Shown: positions 45,024-53,854 of the stretch, piece by piece
Layout of the letters: the number at the start of each line of letters is the position of its first letter
How positions within the stretch are numbered: the first letter of the stretch is position 1
Assembly: GCF_900107155.1 (NCBI RefSeq)
Contig: NZ_FNOX01000009.1
Location: forward strand, 1-64,000
Reading direction: 5' to 3'
Source of the DNA: Pseudomonas salomonii
Lineage (GTDB): Bacteria; Pseudomonadota; Gammaproteobacteria; Pseudomonadales; Pseudomonadaceae
DNA: 64,000 nt
Position numbers and translations under genes: made by a program
Notes under the pieces: generated by a model
The model's database searches: none
The model's input: the letters and a program-made list of their open reading frames with translations, nothing else
What the model was told of the DNA's origin: nothing

Positions 45024-47429
45024 GTGAAAAAACTTGTCGTGAACAACACTAAAGTCTCCCGCTGGGCGCCCCTGGCGCTGGCGCTTGCGGTCAGTTCCGC
45101 GCTGCCTGCGGCCTATGCGGCCGACGGCATCCATATTCGCTCCCAACCGCTGGGCGCTGCGCTGAGTCAACTGGGCCAGCAGACTTCCCTGCAAGTGTTC
45201 TTCAGCCCTGACATGGTGGCAGGCAAACAAGCGCCTGCAGTGGACGGCAACCTGTCGCCCGAGCAGGCCCTGCGCCAATTGCTCCAGGGCAGCGGCCTGG
45301 ATTACCGGATCGATGCCGGTTCCGTGACCCTTCGCCCACTGCACGGCGGCACGGGTGAAACCGGTTCGCCGCTGGAGCTGGGCGTCACGGATATCAAAGT
45401 GGTCGGCGACTGGCTGGGCGATGCCGATGCCCAGGTGGTGCAGAACCATCCGGGCGCACGTACCGTGATCCGCCGTGAAGCCATGGTGGAGCAGGGGGCG
45501 ATGAATATCAGTGATGTGCTGCGCCGCGTCCCTGGCGTGCAGGTGCAAGAGGCCAACGGCACCGGTGGCAGCGATATTTCCCTCAACGTCGGCGTGCGTG
45601 GCCTGACCTCACGTCTGTCGCCACGCTCCACCGTATTGATTGACGGCGTACCGGCGGCGTTCGCCCCGTATGGGCAGCCGCAACTGTCGATGGCGCCGAT
45701 TTCTGCCGGTAACCTGGACAGCATCGACGTGGTACGCGGCGCCGGTTCCGTGCGTTATGGGCCGCAGAACGTGGGGGGCGTGATCAACTTCGTGACCCGC
45801 GCGATTCCGGAGCAAGCCTCGGGTGAAGTCGGCACCACCCTGGAAACCTCCGCCCACGGCGGCTGGAAGCACGTCGACAACGCTTTTGTCGGCGGTACCG
45901 CCGATAACGGCATGGGTGTGGCCTTGCTGTATACCGGGGTAAATGGCAACGGCTACCGCAACAGCAATAACGCCAACGACATCGACGACGTGATCCTCAA
46001 GACCCACTGGGCGCCGACCGATCAAGACGATTTCTCGCTGAACTTCCACTATTACAATGCCAATGCCGATATGCCCGGCGGCCTGACCCAGAAGCAGTTT
46101 GACGCCAACCCGTATCAATCGGTGCGCGATTGGGACAATTTCAGCGGCCGCCGCAAGGATGTGTCCTTCAAGTACATCCGCCAGATCGACGACCGTACCC
46201 AGGCCGAAGTGCTGACTTATTACATCGACAGCTTCCGTGGCAGCAACATTGCCAACCGCGACCTCAAGACCATCAGTTCCTACCCGCGCAGCTACTACAC
46301 CTTCGGCATCGAGCCGCGGGTGTCCCATGTGTTCGACGCAGGGCCAAGCACCCAGGAGGTCAGCGTCGGTTATCGCTACCTCAAAGAAGGCATGCATGAA
46401 CAGGCCAGCAGCCTCAATCTGGTCAACAACGTGCCGACGCCGGGCGGTCAAAATGACGGCCATGTTTACCAGGATCGCACCGGCGGTACCGTGGCCAACG
46501 CGTTCTATATCGACAACAAAATCGATATCGGCAAGTGGACCGTCACGCCGGGCATTCGCTTCGAGCACATTGAAACCAATTGGCATGACCGCCCGGTGGT
46601 CGCCCTGAACGGTGTGCGCACCGTGGAAAAGAATCGCAAGATCAACAGTAACGAGCCGTTGCCGGCGTTGAGCGTGATGTACCACATTTCCGATGCCTGG
46701 AAAGTCTTTGCCAACTACGAAACCTCATTCGGCAGCCTGCAGTACGCGCAGATCGGGCAGGGCGGTCGCGTCAACCAGACGGCCGACGGCCTGAACCCGG
46801 AAAAGGCCAAGACCTACGAGATCGGCACACGCTATAGCGACAGCGTCTGGGGCGGCGAAGTGACGCTGTTCTACATCGATTTCTCGGATGAGCTGCAATA
46901 TGTGAGCAACGACGTGGGTTGGACCAACCTCGGCGCCACCAAGCACCAGGGTATCGAAACCTCGGCTCACTACGACCTGTCGAACCTGGACCCACGTCTG
47001 GACGGCCTGACTGCCAACGCGGGCTTTACCTACACCAAGGCTACCGCCGAGGGTGATGTGCCGTTCAGGGGCCGCGACCTGCCGCTCTACTCCCGTGAAG
47101 TGGTGACGGCGGGCCTGCGCTACGACATCAACCACTGGACCCATAACCTGGACGTCTATGCCCAGTCCGGTCAACGTGCGCCGGGTACCGGCACCACCTA
47201 CATCACCCAGGGTACCGCCGACGGCCAGTACGGCGATATTCCCGGTTATGTCTCGGTCAACGTGCGCAGTGGGTATGACTTCGGTGCGCAATTGTCGAAC
47301 CTGAAACTGGGTGTGGGCGTGAAGAACCTCTTCGACCAGCAGCACTACACGCGCTCCAGTGACAACAACGCCGGGTTGTACCTCGGTCAGCCGCGTACGT
47401 TCTTCGTGCAGGCCAGCGTTGGTTTCTGA
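45024..47429 (+). CDS. fecA: Ferric citrate TonB-dependent receptor FecA
   Basis: 801 residues, GTG start. Signal peptide to about residue 32 (AAYA), STN signalling domain (about 33-98) that contacts FecR, plug with VVGDWLGDADAQVVQNHPGA, RSTVLIDGVPAAFAPYGQPQLS and SVRYGPQNVGGVINFVTRAIPEQ, and a barrel ending QPRTFFVQASVGF with terminal Phe. These segments align well with E. coli FecA from memory, so ferric dicitrate is the likely ligand. The fec ABC importer genes are not in this window. A terminator follows. Confidence 0.91.
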   Translation: MKKLVVNNTKVSRWAPLALALAVSSALPAAYAADGIHIRSQPLGAALSQLGQQTSLQVFFSPDMVAGKQAPAVDGNLSPEQALRQLLQGSGLDYRIDAGSVTLRPLHGGTGETGSPLELGVTDIKVVGDWLGDADAQVVQNHPGARTVIRREAMVEQGAMNISDVLRRVPGVQVQEANGTGGSDISLNVGVRGLTSRLSPRSTVLIDGVPAAFAPYGQPQLSMAPISAGNLDSIDVVRGAGSVRYGPQNVGGVINFVTRAIPEQASGEVGTTLETSAHGGWKHVDNAFVGGTADNGMGVALLYTGVNGNGYRNSNNANDIDDVILKTHWAPTDQDDFSLNFHYYNANADMPGGLTQKQFDANPYQSVRDWDNFSGRRKDVSFKYIRQIDDRTQAEVLTYYIDSFRGSNIANRDLKTISSYPRSYYTFGIEPRVSHVFDAGPSTQEVSVGYRYLKEGMHEQASSLNLVNNVPTPGGQNDGHVYQDRTGGTVANAFYIDNKIDIGKWTVTPGIRFEHIETNWHDRPVVALNGVRTVEKNRKINSNEPLPALSVMYHISDAWKVFANYETSFGSLQYAQIGQGGRVNQTADGLNPEKAKTYEIGTRYSDSVWGGEVTLFYIDFSDELQYVSNDVGWTNLGATKHQGIETSAHYDLSNLDPRLDGLTANAGFTYTKATAEGDVPFRGRDLPLYSREVVTAGLRYDINHWTHNLDVYAQSGQRAPGTGTTYITQGTADGQYGDIPGYVSVNVRSGYDFGAQLSNLKLGVGVKNLFDQQHYTRSSDNNAGLYLGQPRTFFVQASVGF

Positions 47430-47445
47430 TCGGCCGTGTGTAAGA

Positions 47446-47476
47446 AAAATCGCAGCTCAAGGGCAGCGATTTTTTT
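47446..47476 (+). terminator. Intrinsic terminator after fecA
   Basis: AAAAATCGC pairs with GCGATTTTT around a 12-base loop and runs into TTTTTTTT; it lies 17 bases after the fecA stop. It insulates the fec operon from the hrp-box genes downstream. Confidence 0.88.
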
Positions 47477-47519
47477 TGGCTTTTTTCCATGTACTTACCG
47501 AGCTGCCTGAGCCTTGTCA

Positions 47520-47547
47520 GGAACTGTTTGCGCGAATTCGCCACACA
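47520..47547 (+). promoter_or_regulatory. hrp box 1 (HrpL-type promoter)
   Basis: GGAACT at 47520-47525, 15 bases, CCACACA at 47541-47547. The consensus for the HrpL ECF sigma factor is GGAACC-N15/16-CCACNNA; only the sixth base differs. It is 62 bases before the ATG at 47609 and just after the fecA terminator. Confidence 0.65.
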
Positions 47548-47608
47548 GGTTGTAACCAGCGACGTCGATCGTACTGGTTGTTTTCAGACGCCGAGCCAGG
47601 GGCCAGAC

Positions 47609-47935
47609 ATGACTTCATCTTCGTTTCAATCCGGCCAGACCGAGGGCCGGTGCACCGTTAATGGCTGGCGTGGGGTTGCCTGCTCCACATCGCCAGGCGA
47701 GGAGGGCAACAGCATGGCCCTGTCAACGATGTACGCCGCTGAAACGCTGCGCATGAAAGCGTTCGTGGGGCAGCACAAATTCCAGGCGCCCGTTGCAGAT
47801 GATTTTGCCCGCGGGCTGCTTGCGCCAGAGCCTGCCAACCGTCCTGACACTCACTGTTTGAGGCAACCCACTTTCCGTTGGGCCGCGCTGCTCAATAGCC
47901 TCACCGCCCTGTGGCGAGGGCAAACACCTGGGTGA
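47609..47935 (+). CDS. Hypothetical protein, candidate type III secretion substrate
   Basis: 108 residues, no recognised family. The N-terminus MTSSSFQSGQTE is Ser-rich and has no acidic residue before position 12, features seen in Hrp type III signals. AGGGG lies seven bases before the ATG. A second possible start at 47714 (GAGGAGGG upstream) would give 73 residues, MALSTMYAAETLRMKAFVG onward. An hrp box lies upstream. Whether it is a full protein or a truncated relic cannot be decided. Confidence 0.45.
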   Translation: MTSSSFQSGQTEGRCTVNGWRGVACSTSPGEEGNSMALSTMYAAETLRMKAFVGQHKFQAPVADDFARGLLAPEPANRPDTHCLRQPTFRWAALLNSLTALWRGQTPG

Positions 47936-47975
47936 TCCAGTGTTACATGCTGTTATGGGGATTCTCCTGCCACCC

Positions 47976-48003
47976 GGAACTATCGCGTGGCGCTAACCAC
48001 ATA
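47976..48003 (+). promoter_or_regulatory. hrp box 2 (HrpL-type promoter)
   Basis: GGAACT at 47976-47981, 15 bases, CCACATA at 47997-48003; the same architecture and the same sixth-base difference as the box at 47520. It lies 98 bases before the ATG at 48101. Confidence 0.68.
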
Positions 48004-48100
48004 TCCGTTGCTTGCTACCCAGAGGGTGAATCGATGATTCAGGGCCCCCTGGTACTGACTTTCAGGCAAGCATGGATCTGCAAAAGGCGAGAGATGAAGC

Positions 48101-48463
48101 ATGAAGATTGAGGGTGCATTACTGCGCGCGCAGCCAATCGGCGTGGACGGGCCAGAGGTATGTCGGGTTTCATCGCCCCGCGTTTTTCATTCGCCCGGCG
48201 ATGAGCCATTTACAACACGAGATTTGCCGTCGCAGCGGCCCATGCTGTGGCGTGGAGGCTTGTCTTCGTTGCGCCAGCAGGCCCTGCAAAATGCGCCCAC
48301 GGTTCGCGCCAACACCACACCACCGGGGCCGAACTCCACCGATAGCCAACTGGCGGACGAGTTGGCGAAACACTTTGGCGAGCTGCACGGTTTTTTAAAG
48401 GAAGGCCGTTTGACGCAGGCATCGTTGCGCCAGATCGCAGCTCAAACCTTGAGTGGAGAGTAA
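48101..48463 (+). CDS. Hypothetical protein, first gene of an hrp-box operon
   Basis: 120 residues, unrecognised. MKIEGALLRAQPIGVDG at the start faintly recalls the N-terminus of HrpJ-type proteins, but the rest does not. A Pro/Ser/Arg-rich middle is followed by a helical C-terminus (DELAKHFGELHGFLKEGRLTQASLRQIAAQTL). It precedes a second small gene with one base between the stop and that gene's GTG. With the hrp box upstream, a secreted protein or a chaperone of the type III system is possible. Confidence 0.5.
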   Translation: MKIEGALLRAQPIGVDGPEVCRVSSPRVFHSPGDEPFTTRDLPSQRPMLWRGGLSSLRQQALQNAPTVRANTTPPGPNSTDSQLADELAKHFGELHGFLKEGRLTQASLRQIAAQTLSGE

Positions 48464-48464
48464 G

Positions 48465-49013
48465 GTGCGCGACCGTATGATCCTGCTGGTCAGGGAAATT
48501 CTCAACCGCCCGCTGCTGAACGACGCGATCATCGACGGTGCGGGGTACATCACCCGTGACAGCCTGAACGCAGCCGCTGCGGCGTTGCTGGGTAACAGCT
48601 CCCCCGGCGCCTTCAGCCAGGACCCTTTTCATGATCAGGGCAACGCCGAGGTCGTAAAGGCTTTGCAGGGCTATTTCAAACAATTGCGGGATATACCCAA
48701 AGATCGCACGGTATTTTTTGAAACGTTTGAATACCTGGAAATAACCCAACTCAAAACCGTGATGAGTGACCCTGACGACCTCGATTCGCAAGGCCGACCG
48801 CTGTTGGAGCCCGCGACTGGGCTACCGAAGAAAAAGTACAGTGAACACTGCGTCTACACCGCCAAGAACATCATTGAGCGCCCAGGCCTGCTGCGTTCGC
48901 TGGAACGTGCCAACAACATGCGTTTGCTGGGGCGCCCCAGGCACGAGGGCTGGCTTTGCAACAAAAGCCTGGAACGCTGGCTGGAACAATACGAAGCCCA
49001 CAAAGCCAGATAA
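48465..49013 (+). CDS. Hypothetical protein with EF-hand-like segment, hrp-box operon
   Basis: 182 residues from GTG 48465 (GGAGAG upstream, start one base after the previous stop); GTG 48453 and ATG 48477 are alternatives. Residues 20-34 (DAIIDGAGYITRDSL) resemble a degenerate calcium-loop of the kind seen in HrpK/NolX-type and other type III secreted proteins, followed by VVKALQGYFKQL. The C-terminus is basic and Arg-rich. No family assigned. Coupled to the gene before it and presumably transcribed from hrp box 2. Confidence 0.55.
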   Translation: MRDRMILLVREILNRPLLNDAIIDGAGYITRDSLNAAAAALLGNSSPGAFSQDPFHDQGNAEVVKALQGYFKQLRDIPKDRTVFFETFEYLEITQLKTVMSDPDDLDSQGRPLLEPATGLPKKKYSEHCVYTAKNIIERPGLLRSLERANNMRLLGRPRHEGWLCNKSLERWLEQYEAHKAR

Positions 49014-49038
49014 ACCCTGGCTGTGTGGGTTGAGCGTT

Positions 49039-50190
49039 TTACACCTTGAGAATTTTACCGCTGACGGCCACCCCGGCCAGCAGCAGCGCAATCAGCACAA
49101 AGGCCGTGCTCAGGCTGCTGCCGTGGGCGATAAACCCGATAACTGCAGGCCCGGCGAGAATACCGGCATACCCCAGCGTGGTGATGGCCGGTACGGCGAT
49201 ATGTTCCGGCATGACCGTTTGTTTACCGACGGCGGTGTACAGCACCGGCACGATATTCGAGCAGCCGGCACCCACCAGGGCATACCCCAGCAGCGCGGTT
49301 TCCCAGGCCGGCAATAACGTGGCAAGCAACATGCCAGCTGTGGCCAGCGCGCCGCCGATGACGATCACGCGGGTGGCGCCCAGGCGGCGGACAATCGAAT
49401 CACCGGTCAGGCGTCCTGCGGTCATGGTCAAGGCAAACGCCGCGTATCCCAGGCCGGCGTAGGCTTCATCAAGACCGCGTTCTGCACTGAGGAACACCGC
49501 GCTCCAATCCAGCACGGCGCCTTCGGCCAGGAACACGATGAAACACAGGCAGCCGATAAACAACACCACACCGTGTGGCACGGCAAACGCAGGGCCAGAG
49601 CTTTCGCTGCCGTAGGGCAGCAGATGAGGCCCGGCCTTTAACAACGCAAGCGCCATGATGACGATCACCACCAGGGTCGCCTGCAACGGCGACAAGCCCA
49701 GCCCCAGTAACCCGGCAACCCCCGCCGCGCCGACGATGCCGCCAAGGCTGAACAAACCGTGGAAGCCCGACATCATGGTTTTGCCGCTGGCGCGTTCAAC
49801 GATGACGGCCTGCAGGTTGACGGTCGAATCCACAGTGCCCAGGCCCGCCCCAAACAGGAACAACCCGGCTATCAGCAAGGGGATCGAACTGACCGTGGCG
49901 AGCATCGGCAGTGCCAGGCAGATCATGATCGTGCCGGCCGTCAGTACCCGTCGGCAGCCGAAGCGAGAGGCGAGTGCACCCGCCATCGGCATCGCGATGA
50001 TCGAACCGACGCCCAGGCACAACAGCAACAGGCCCAGCGTGCCTTCATTCAGATTGGCGCGCGCCTTGGCGTAAGGCACCAGCGGCGCCCAGGCTGCGAT
50101 ACCGAAGCCGGCGATGAAAAAGGCGATACGGGTCGACATTTGTTCCAACCGCCCGGGAACCACGGGCGCTGGGGTGGGGATGGCAGTCAT
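49039..50190 (-). CDS. MFS transporter (YbjJ-like)
   Basis: 383 residues, twelve membrane segments. FIAGFGIAAWAPLVPYAKARANLNEGTLGLLLLCLGVGSI at the N-terminus and LASRFGCRRVL (loop 2-3 motif) are typical of small MFS proteins resembling E. coli YbjJ. Substrate unknown. It is divergent from the DapF-like gene, with which it may share a function. Confidence 0.85.
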   Translation of the reverse strand: MTAIPTPAPVVPGRLEQMSTRIAFFIAGFGIAAWAPLVPYAKARANLNEGTLGLLLLCLGVGSIIAMPMAGALASRFGCRRVLTAGTIMICLALPMLATVSSIPLLIAGLFLFGAGLGTVDSTVNLQAVIVERASGKTMMSGFHGLFSLGGIVGAAGVAGLLGLGLSPLQATLVVIVIMALALLKAGPHLLPYGSESSGPAFAVPHGVVLFIGCLCFIVFLAEGAVLDWSAVFLSAERGLDEAYAGLGYAAFALTMTAGRLTGDSIVRRLGATRVIVIGGALATAGMLLATLLPAWETALLGYALVGAGCSNIVPVLYTAVGKQTVMPEHIAVPAITTLGYAGILAGPAVIGFIAHGSSLSTAFVLIALLLAGVAVSGKILKV

Positions 50191-50323
50191 GAAAAATCCT
50201 TGGTTTTGCGTTCAACGAACGATGTCCGGCGCGACATCCTTGCACATCAGGCCCTGTCGAGCGAGCCGGGTTCCCTTCAAGCGAGGGCCCGACACCCTGG
50301 TGCGGGTTTATTGTTACAGGAGC

Positions 50324-50352
50324 GGAACGTCCTCGACGGTGGCGACCACACA
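50324..50352 (+). promoter_or_regulatory. hrp box 3 (HrpL-type promoter)
   Basis: GGAACG at 50324-50329, 16 bases, CCACACA at 50346-50352. It differs from consensus only at base six and uses the N16 spacer. It reads toward the DapF-like gene, about 200 bases before its likely ATG and 60 bases before an upstream in-frame ATG at 50412. Confidence 0.55.
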
Positions 50353-50549
50353 GAGAGGCTATCGGATTCTTCGGCGGTGGTCTGGAAGGTGCGTAATCCG
50401 CGTGAGAACGGATGAACCCCAGGTTTTTTGCGTTGGATTACCACCTTCCAGTCCACTGCCCACTGTGCAGCCTTTCTGTAATACGCTGCTGCCAAGTGTG
50501 TGAGCAACCGGAGAAATACGTCGATGAATATTCTTGTGAAGGCATCGCT

Positions 50550-51536
50550 ATGACGCTGTTCTATGACGCGCGGGGCAATATTTACGGGGTGGTCAGCCCC
50601 GGCTATCTGCGCAGCAGAGGCATTGCAGTGCCTGAGTCCGCCAACCTGGCTGCCAGCACTCGAAAAGAATGGACAGCCTCAGCGATTGCGTCGGAGTGTG
50701 AGTGGGGCACGTTACCGCGTGCGGGCAATGCCAAGGCGCACCGCTGCGATGGTTTGCTGGTGGGGCCGTTCCAGTCTGCGCCGCCGTTTGACGTGTTGAT
50801 CGTCAATACCGATGGCACGCTCGCCGAACGCAGTGGTAACGGGTTGACGATTTTCTCCCAGGCGCTGACGGATCAAGGTTTGATGGCCCAGGGGTGTGAG
50901 TTGCACGTGCATCACGACAAGCACGATGCAGCCTCGCCGGTGGCGACCTATTCGCAGCCGGCGAGCTTTGAACAGGTTGCCGGTTTCTGGTTGGCCTTGG
51001 GGCAACCGGAATTCGGGCCAGCAGCGGTAGCCGCTGCCGGTGTTGACGCAGTAACGCTGGGGCAATGTGATTTCAGCCATGTGGCTGCACTGGCGGCGAT
51101 CGATCCGCAATGGGCCGTCAGCCAGTTTGTCCGTGTGGGCAATCCTCATTGTGTGACGCTCGTCGAGCATGTCCTGGCCTTGCCGGACAATCAGTCGATG
51201 CACCAGCCCGCACTGTTTGAGCCGTTACGGGCCATTGCCTTTGCGCCGCCAGGCGGACGCGGCCAACCTTGTTCGGCTGGGGTCAATCTGCAATGGGCCG
51301 TACATTCTTCAGGCAATCGGGTCATCGCAAGGGTGTTTGAGCGCGGAGAAGGACCTACCGCGTCCTCGGGTACCAGCGCCAGTGCAGTTGCCTGCGCGGC
51401 ATGGCGCGCGGGTTGGGTTGACGCCGGCGAGGTGGCCGTGGTCATGCCGGGTGGCACAGTGCCGGTGCATTTACAGTGCGAGGCCGAAACGCTGCTGAGC
51501 GTCAGTCTGTTCGGGACTGCATGCGTGCAAGCCTAA
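50550..51536 (+). CDS. Diaminopimelate-epimerase-like protein with Ser in place of both catalytic Cys
   Basis: 328 residues of the DapF fold: RGNIYGVV near the start, NTDGTLAERSGNG, RVGNPHCVTLV, and VFERGEGPTASSGTSASA. In true DapF the two sites read CGNG and ACGSG; here they are SGNG (Ser95) and SSGTS (Ser273), so classic two-Cys racemisation is unlikely. A different isomerase, dehydratase or non-enzymatic role is possible. ATG 50550 has GAAGG upstream; an in-frame ATG at 50412 would add 46 unrelated residues. An hrp box lies upstream. The housekeeping dapF must be elsewhere. Confidence 0.8.
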   Translation: MTLFYDARGNIYGVVSPGYLRSRGIAVPESANLAASTRKEWTASAIASECEWGTLPRAGNAKAHRCDGLLVGPFQSAPPFDVLIVNTDGTLAERSGNGLTIFSQALTDQGLMAQGCELHVHHDKHDAASPVATYSQPASFEQVAGFWLALGQPEFGPAAVAAAGVDAVTLGQCDFSHVAALAAIDPQWAVSQFVRVGNPHCVTLVEHVLALPDNQSMHQPALFEPLRAIAFAPPGGRGQPCSAGVNLQWAVHSSGNRVIARVFERGEGPTASSGTSASAVACAAWRAGWVDAGEVAVVMPGGTVPVHLQCEAETLLSVSLFGTACVQA

Positions 51537-51666
51537 AGTATTAGAAGTGGCTGATATCTTGAATACGTGTCAGCCGTTTCTTTATCGTTTAGTTGTATGG
51601 TTGGAGTTGGTGTAAGAAGTTTCTTGTTGTTGAAGGTTATTGAATTCTACGAATTTATTATTTTGT

Positions 51667-51708
51667 AAAAGACGCGTCCGACCACGCTGTGCGAAACGTC
51701 TTTTTTAT
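51667..51708 (+). terminator. Intrinsic terminator after DapF-like gene
   Basis: AAAAGACG (51667-51674) pairs with CGTCTTTT (51697-51704), followed by a T-run. It lies about 130 bases after the stop codon in an otherwise empty AT-rich stretch of 280 bases before vgrG. Confidence 0.75.
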
Positions 51709-51820
51709 TTTTAAAGGGTCAAATTCCGCCTGAAGTCGCTAAGATTTATTGGGTTCAGGCGCTTTTTCCCGGCAGTTCAATCAATGCCCGATGGGGGGAG
51801 GCCTTTCAGTCAAATAATTG

Positions 51821-53854
51821 ATGACGGGTAACTTAGGGATGGTTGAAACATCTGCCGCGCCACGTTTCAAGTTGATACTTCCAGACATAAACAATGACTT
51901 TCAGGTACTCGCTTTCAAAGGCCGAGAAGCCCTTGATCAGCCTTACTTCATTACCGTGCATTTAGTCAGCGAAAATCCCTCTCTGGATCTGGAGGCGCTG
52001 CTTCACCAGCCGGCTTACCTTGACTTTGGCGAATCCGATGCGGGGCTGCATGGGCACATCTATGCTATCGGCCGTGAGGGGCCCGGCGTTCGGCTCACTC
52101 GCTATCGTCTCACCCTGGCACCACGCCTGGCGTGCCTTGCCCATCGACACAACCAGCGGATCTTCCAACAACGCAGTGTGCCGCAGATTATTGCGGCGGT
52201 ACTTGAGCACCACGGCATTCTGGCGGACGCCTATGCCTTCGAACTGGGCCCCGTGGCCTACCCACCCCGTCCGTTCTGCGTTCAGTACGCGGAAACCGAC
52301 CTGCACTTTATCCAGCGGTTGTGCGAGGAGGAGGGTATCCACTACCACTTTCGCCATAGTCCGAATAATCACGTGCTGGTGTTTGGTGATGACCAGACGG
52401 TGTTTCGGCGCCTGGCTGCACAGCGATTTTGTTCGACACACGAGTTGACCAAAACAAGAGCTATCCGGCAGTTCGGCGTGCGTCTGGAGACCCGTACCCA
52501 GCTGACGGTGCGCCGTGATCATGACTTCGAGCATCCGTCGCTGCGCCTGGAAGACAAGGCCGGGCCTGCATCGACGCAGCGCCTTGAGGACTATCATTAC
52601 CCGGCTGGTTTCAACGACCATGCGCGAGGTCGGCAATTGGCGCACAGGGGCCTGGAGCGGCATCGGCGCGACCGCCAGCGTGCCGTGGGCAAAAGTAATC
52701 AACCGGTGCTGGGCAGCGGCCATTTTCTTGAGCTGTGTGACCACCCGGACCCCACCTGCAACGACCTGTGGTTGCTCACGTCGGTGCATCACGAGGGGTA
52801 TCAACCGCAGGTGCTGGAGGAAGCGACGCCTGTGGCGGGCACATTCCATGGCTACCGCAACCGGTTTAGTGCAACACCCTGGCGCGCCGTGCATCGGCCC
52901 CCCCTCCGACACCCGAAACCCAGCCTCAATGGCAGCCAAACCGCCATCGTGACGGGGCCAGCAGGCGAGGAGGTGCACTGCGACGCCTACGGCCGAGTGA
53001 AGGTACGTTTTCATTGGGACCGCCTCGACCCCACGGATGACAACAGCAGTTGCTGGGTACGGGTAGCATCCGGCTGGGCGGGTGATGGCTTCGGCGCCAT
53101 GCTGATTCCGCGGGTGGGCATGGAGGTGCTGGTAACCTTTCTGGAAGGCGACCCGGACCAGCCGTTGATCAACGGCTGCCTGCCCAATGCGTTGCACAGG
53201 CCGGCTTACCCTTTGCCGCAACACAAGACACGCAGTGTGTTGCGCAGCCGCAGTGTTCCGGGGGGCAGGGGTGCCAACGAGCTGCACCTCGAGGACCGCT
53301 ACGGCGAGGAACTCATCTACCTGCGCGCCCAACGGGACCTGGAACAGCAGGTCGGCCATGACAGTCGCCTTGAGGTGGCGGGAGAGCGGCGGGAAATCAT
53401 TCGCGGGTTAAGCACGGTTCACTTGGAAAGTGGCGAGCAGCGCCGTATCACCGGGGATCGCACTGTCATGCTTGGCACGAACGATCGGCTGGAGGTGCAG
53501 GGAGACAGCCATACGCATATCGGTCAGTCCATGGTTATCCAGGCCGGGCAGCAGATCGTCCTCAAGGCCGGCGCCAGCTTGGTCATCGATGCGGGCGCAC
53601 AATTGAGCCTCAAGGCCGGGGGCGAGCACCTGATTATCCAGGCGGGCGGCATTTTCAGCAGCCGGCCTGTCACCGTTGGCGGCTTGCCGCCCTTCGCTCG
53701 GTCGGCGAACCCATTATCGGCCATGGATGCACCGAACCTCTCGACGGCCCAAGGTACCCTTCTGGACGAGGCCCGGCAGTTGGGCGCGGACTTCTGCCCG
53801 GTGTGCGAGGCGTGTCGTGAAGGCCAGTGCACCCTCATGCGGAGGGCTGCCTGA
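51821..53854 (+). CDS. vgrG: VgrG, type VI secretion tip protein
   Basis: 677 residues. gp27-like N-terminal part (FITVHLVSENPSLDLEALLHQPAYLDF; CVQYAETDLHFIQRLCEEEGIHYHF), gp5 OB-fold (CDAYGRVKVRFHWDR, CWVRVASGWAG), then the beta-helical spike repeats (about 560-630) and a short Cys-containing tail rather than an effector domain. It delivers a cargo effector through the T6SS. Start ATG 51821 or 51839; neither has a good ribosome binding site. Its stop overlaps the adaptor gene start (TGATG). Confidence 0.94.
   Translation: MTGNLGMVETSAAPRFKLILPDINNDFQVLAFKGREALDQPYFITVHLVSENPSLDLEALLHQPAYLDFGESDAGLHGHIYAIGREGPGVRLTRYRLTLAPRLACLAHRHNQRIFQQRSVPQIIAAVLEHHGILADAYAFELGPVAYPPRPFCVQYAETDLHFIQRLCEEEGIHYHFRHSPNNHVLVFGDDQTVFRRLAAQRFCSTHELTKTRAIRQFGVRLETRTQLTVRRDHDFEHPSLRLEDKAGPASTQRLEDYHYPAGFNDHARGRQLAHRGLERHRRDRQRAVGKSNQPVLGSGHFLELCDHPDPTCNDLWLLTSVHHEGYQPQVLEEATPVAGTFHGYRNRFSATPWRAVHRPPLRHPKPSLNGSQTAIVTGPAGEEVHCDAYGRVKVRFHWDRLDPTDDNSSCWVRVASGWAGDGFGAMLIPRVGMEVLVTFLEGDPDQPLINGCLPNALHRPAYPLPQHKTRSVLRSRSVPGGRGANELHLEDRYGEELIYLRAQRDLEQQVGHDSRLEVAGERREIIRGLSTVHLESGEQRRITGDRTVMLGTNDRLEVQGDSHTHIGQSMVIQAGQQIVLKAGASLVIDAGAQLSLKAGGEHLIIQAGGIFSSRPVTVGGLPPFARSANPLSAMDAPNLSTAQGTLLDEARQLGADFCPVCEACREGQCTLMRRAA

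Noticed and set aside
50277..50507. 76-residue minus-strand ORF between the MFS and DapF-like genes
   Set aside because: Overlaps hrp box 3, has no ribosome binding site and odd composition.
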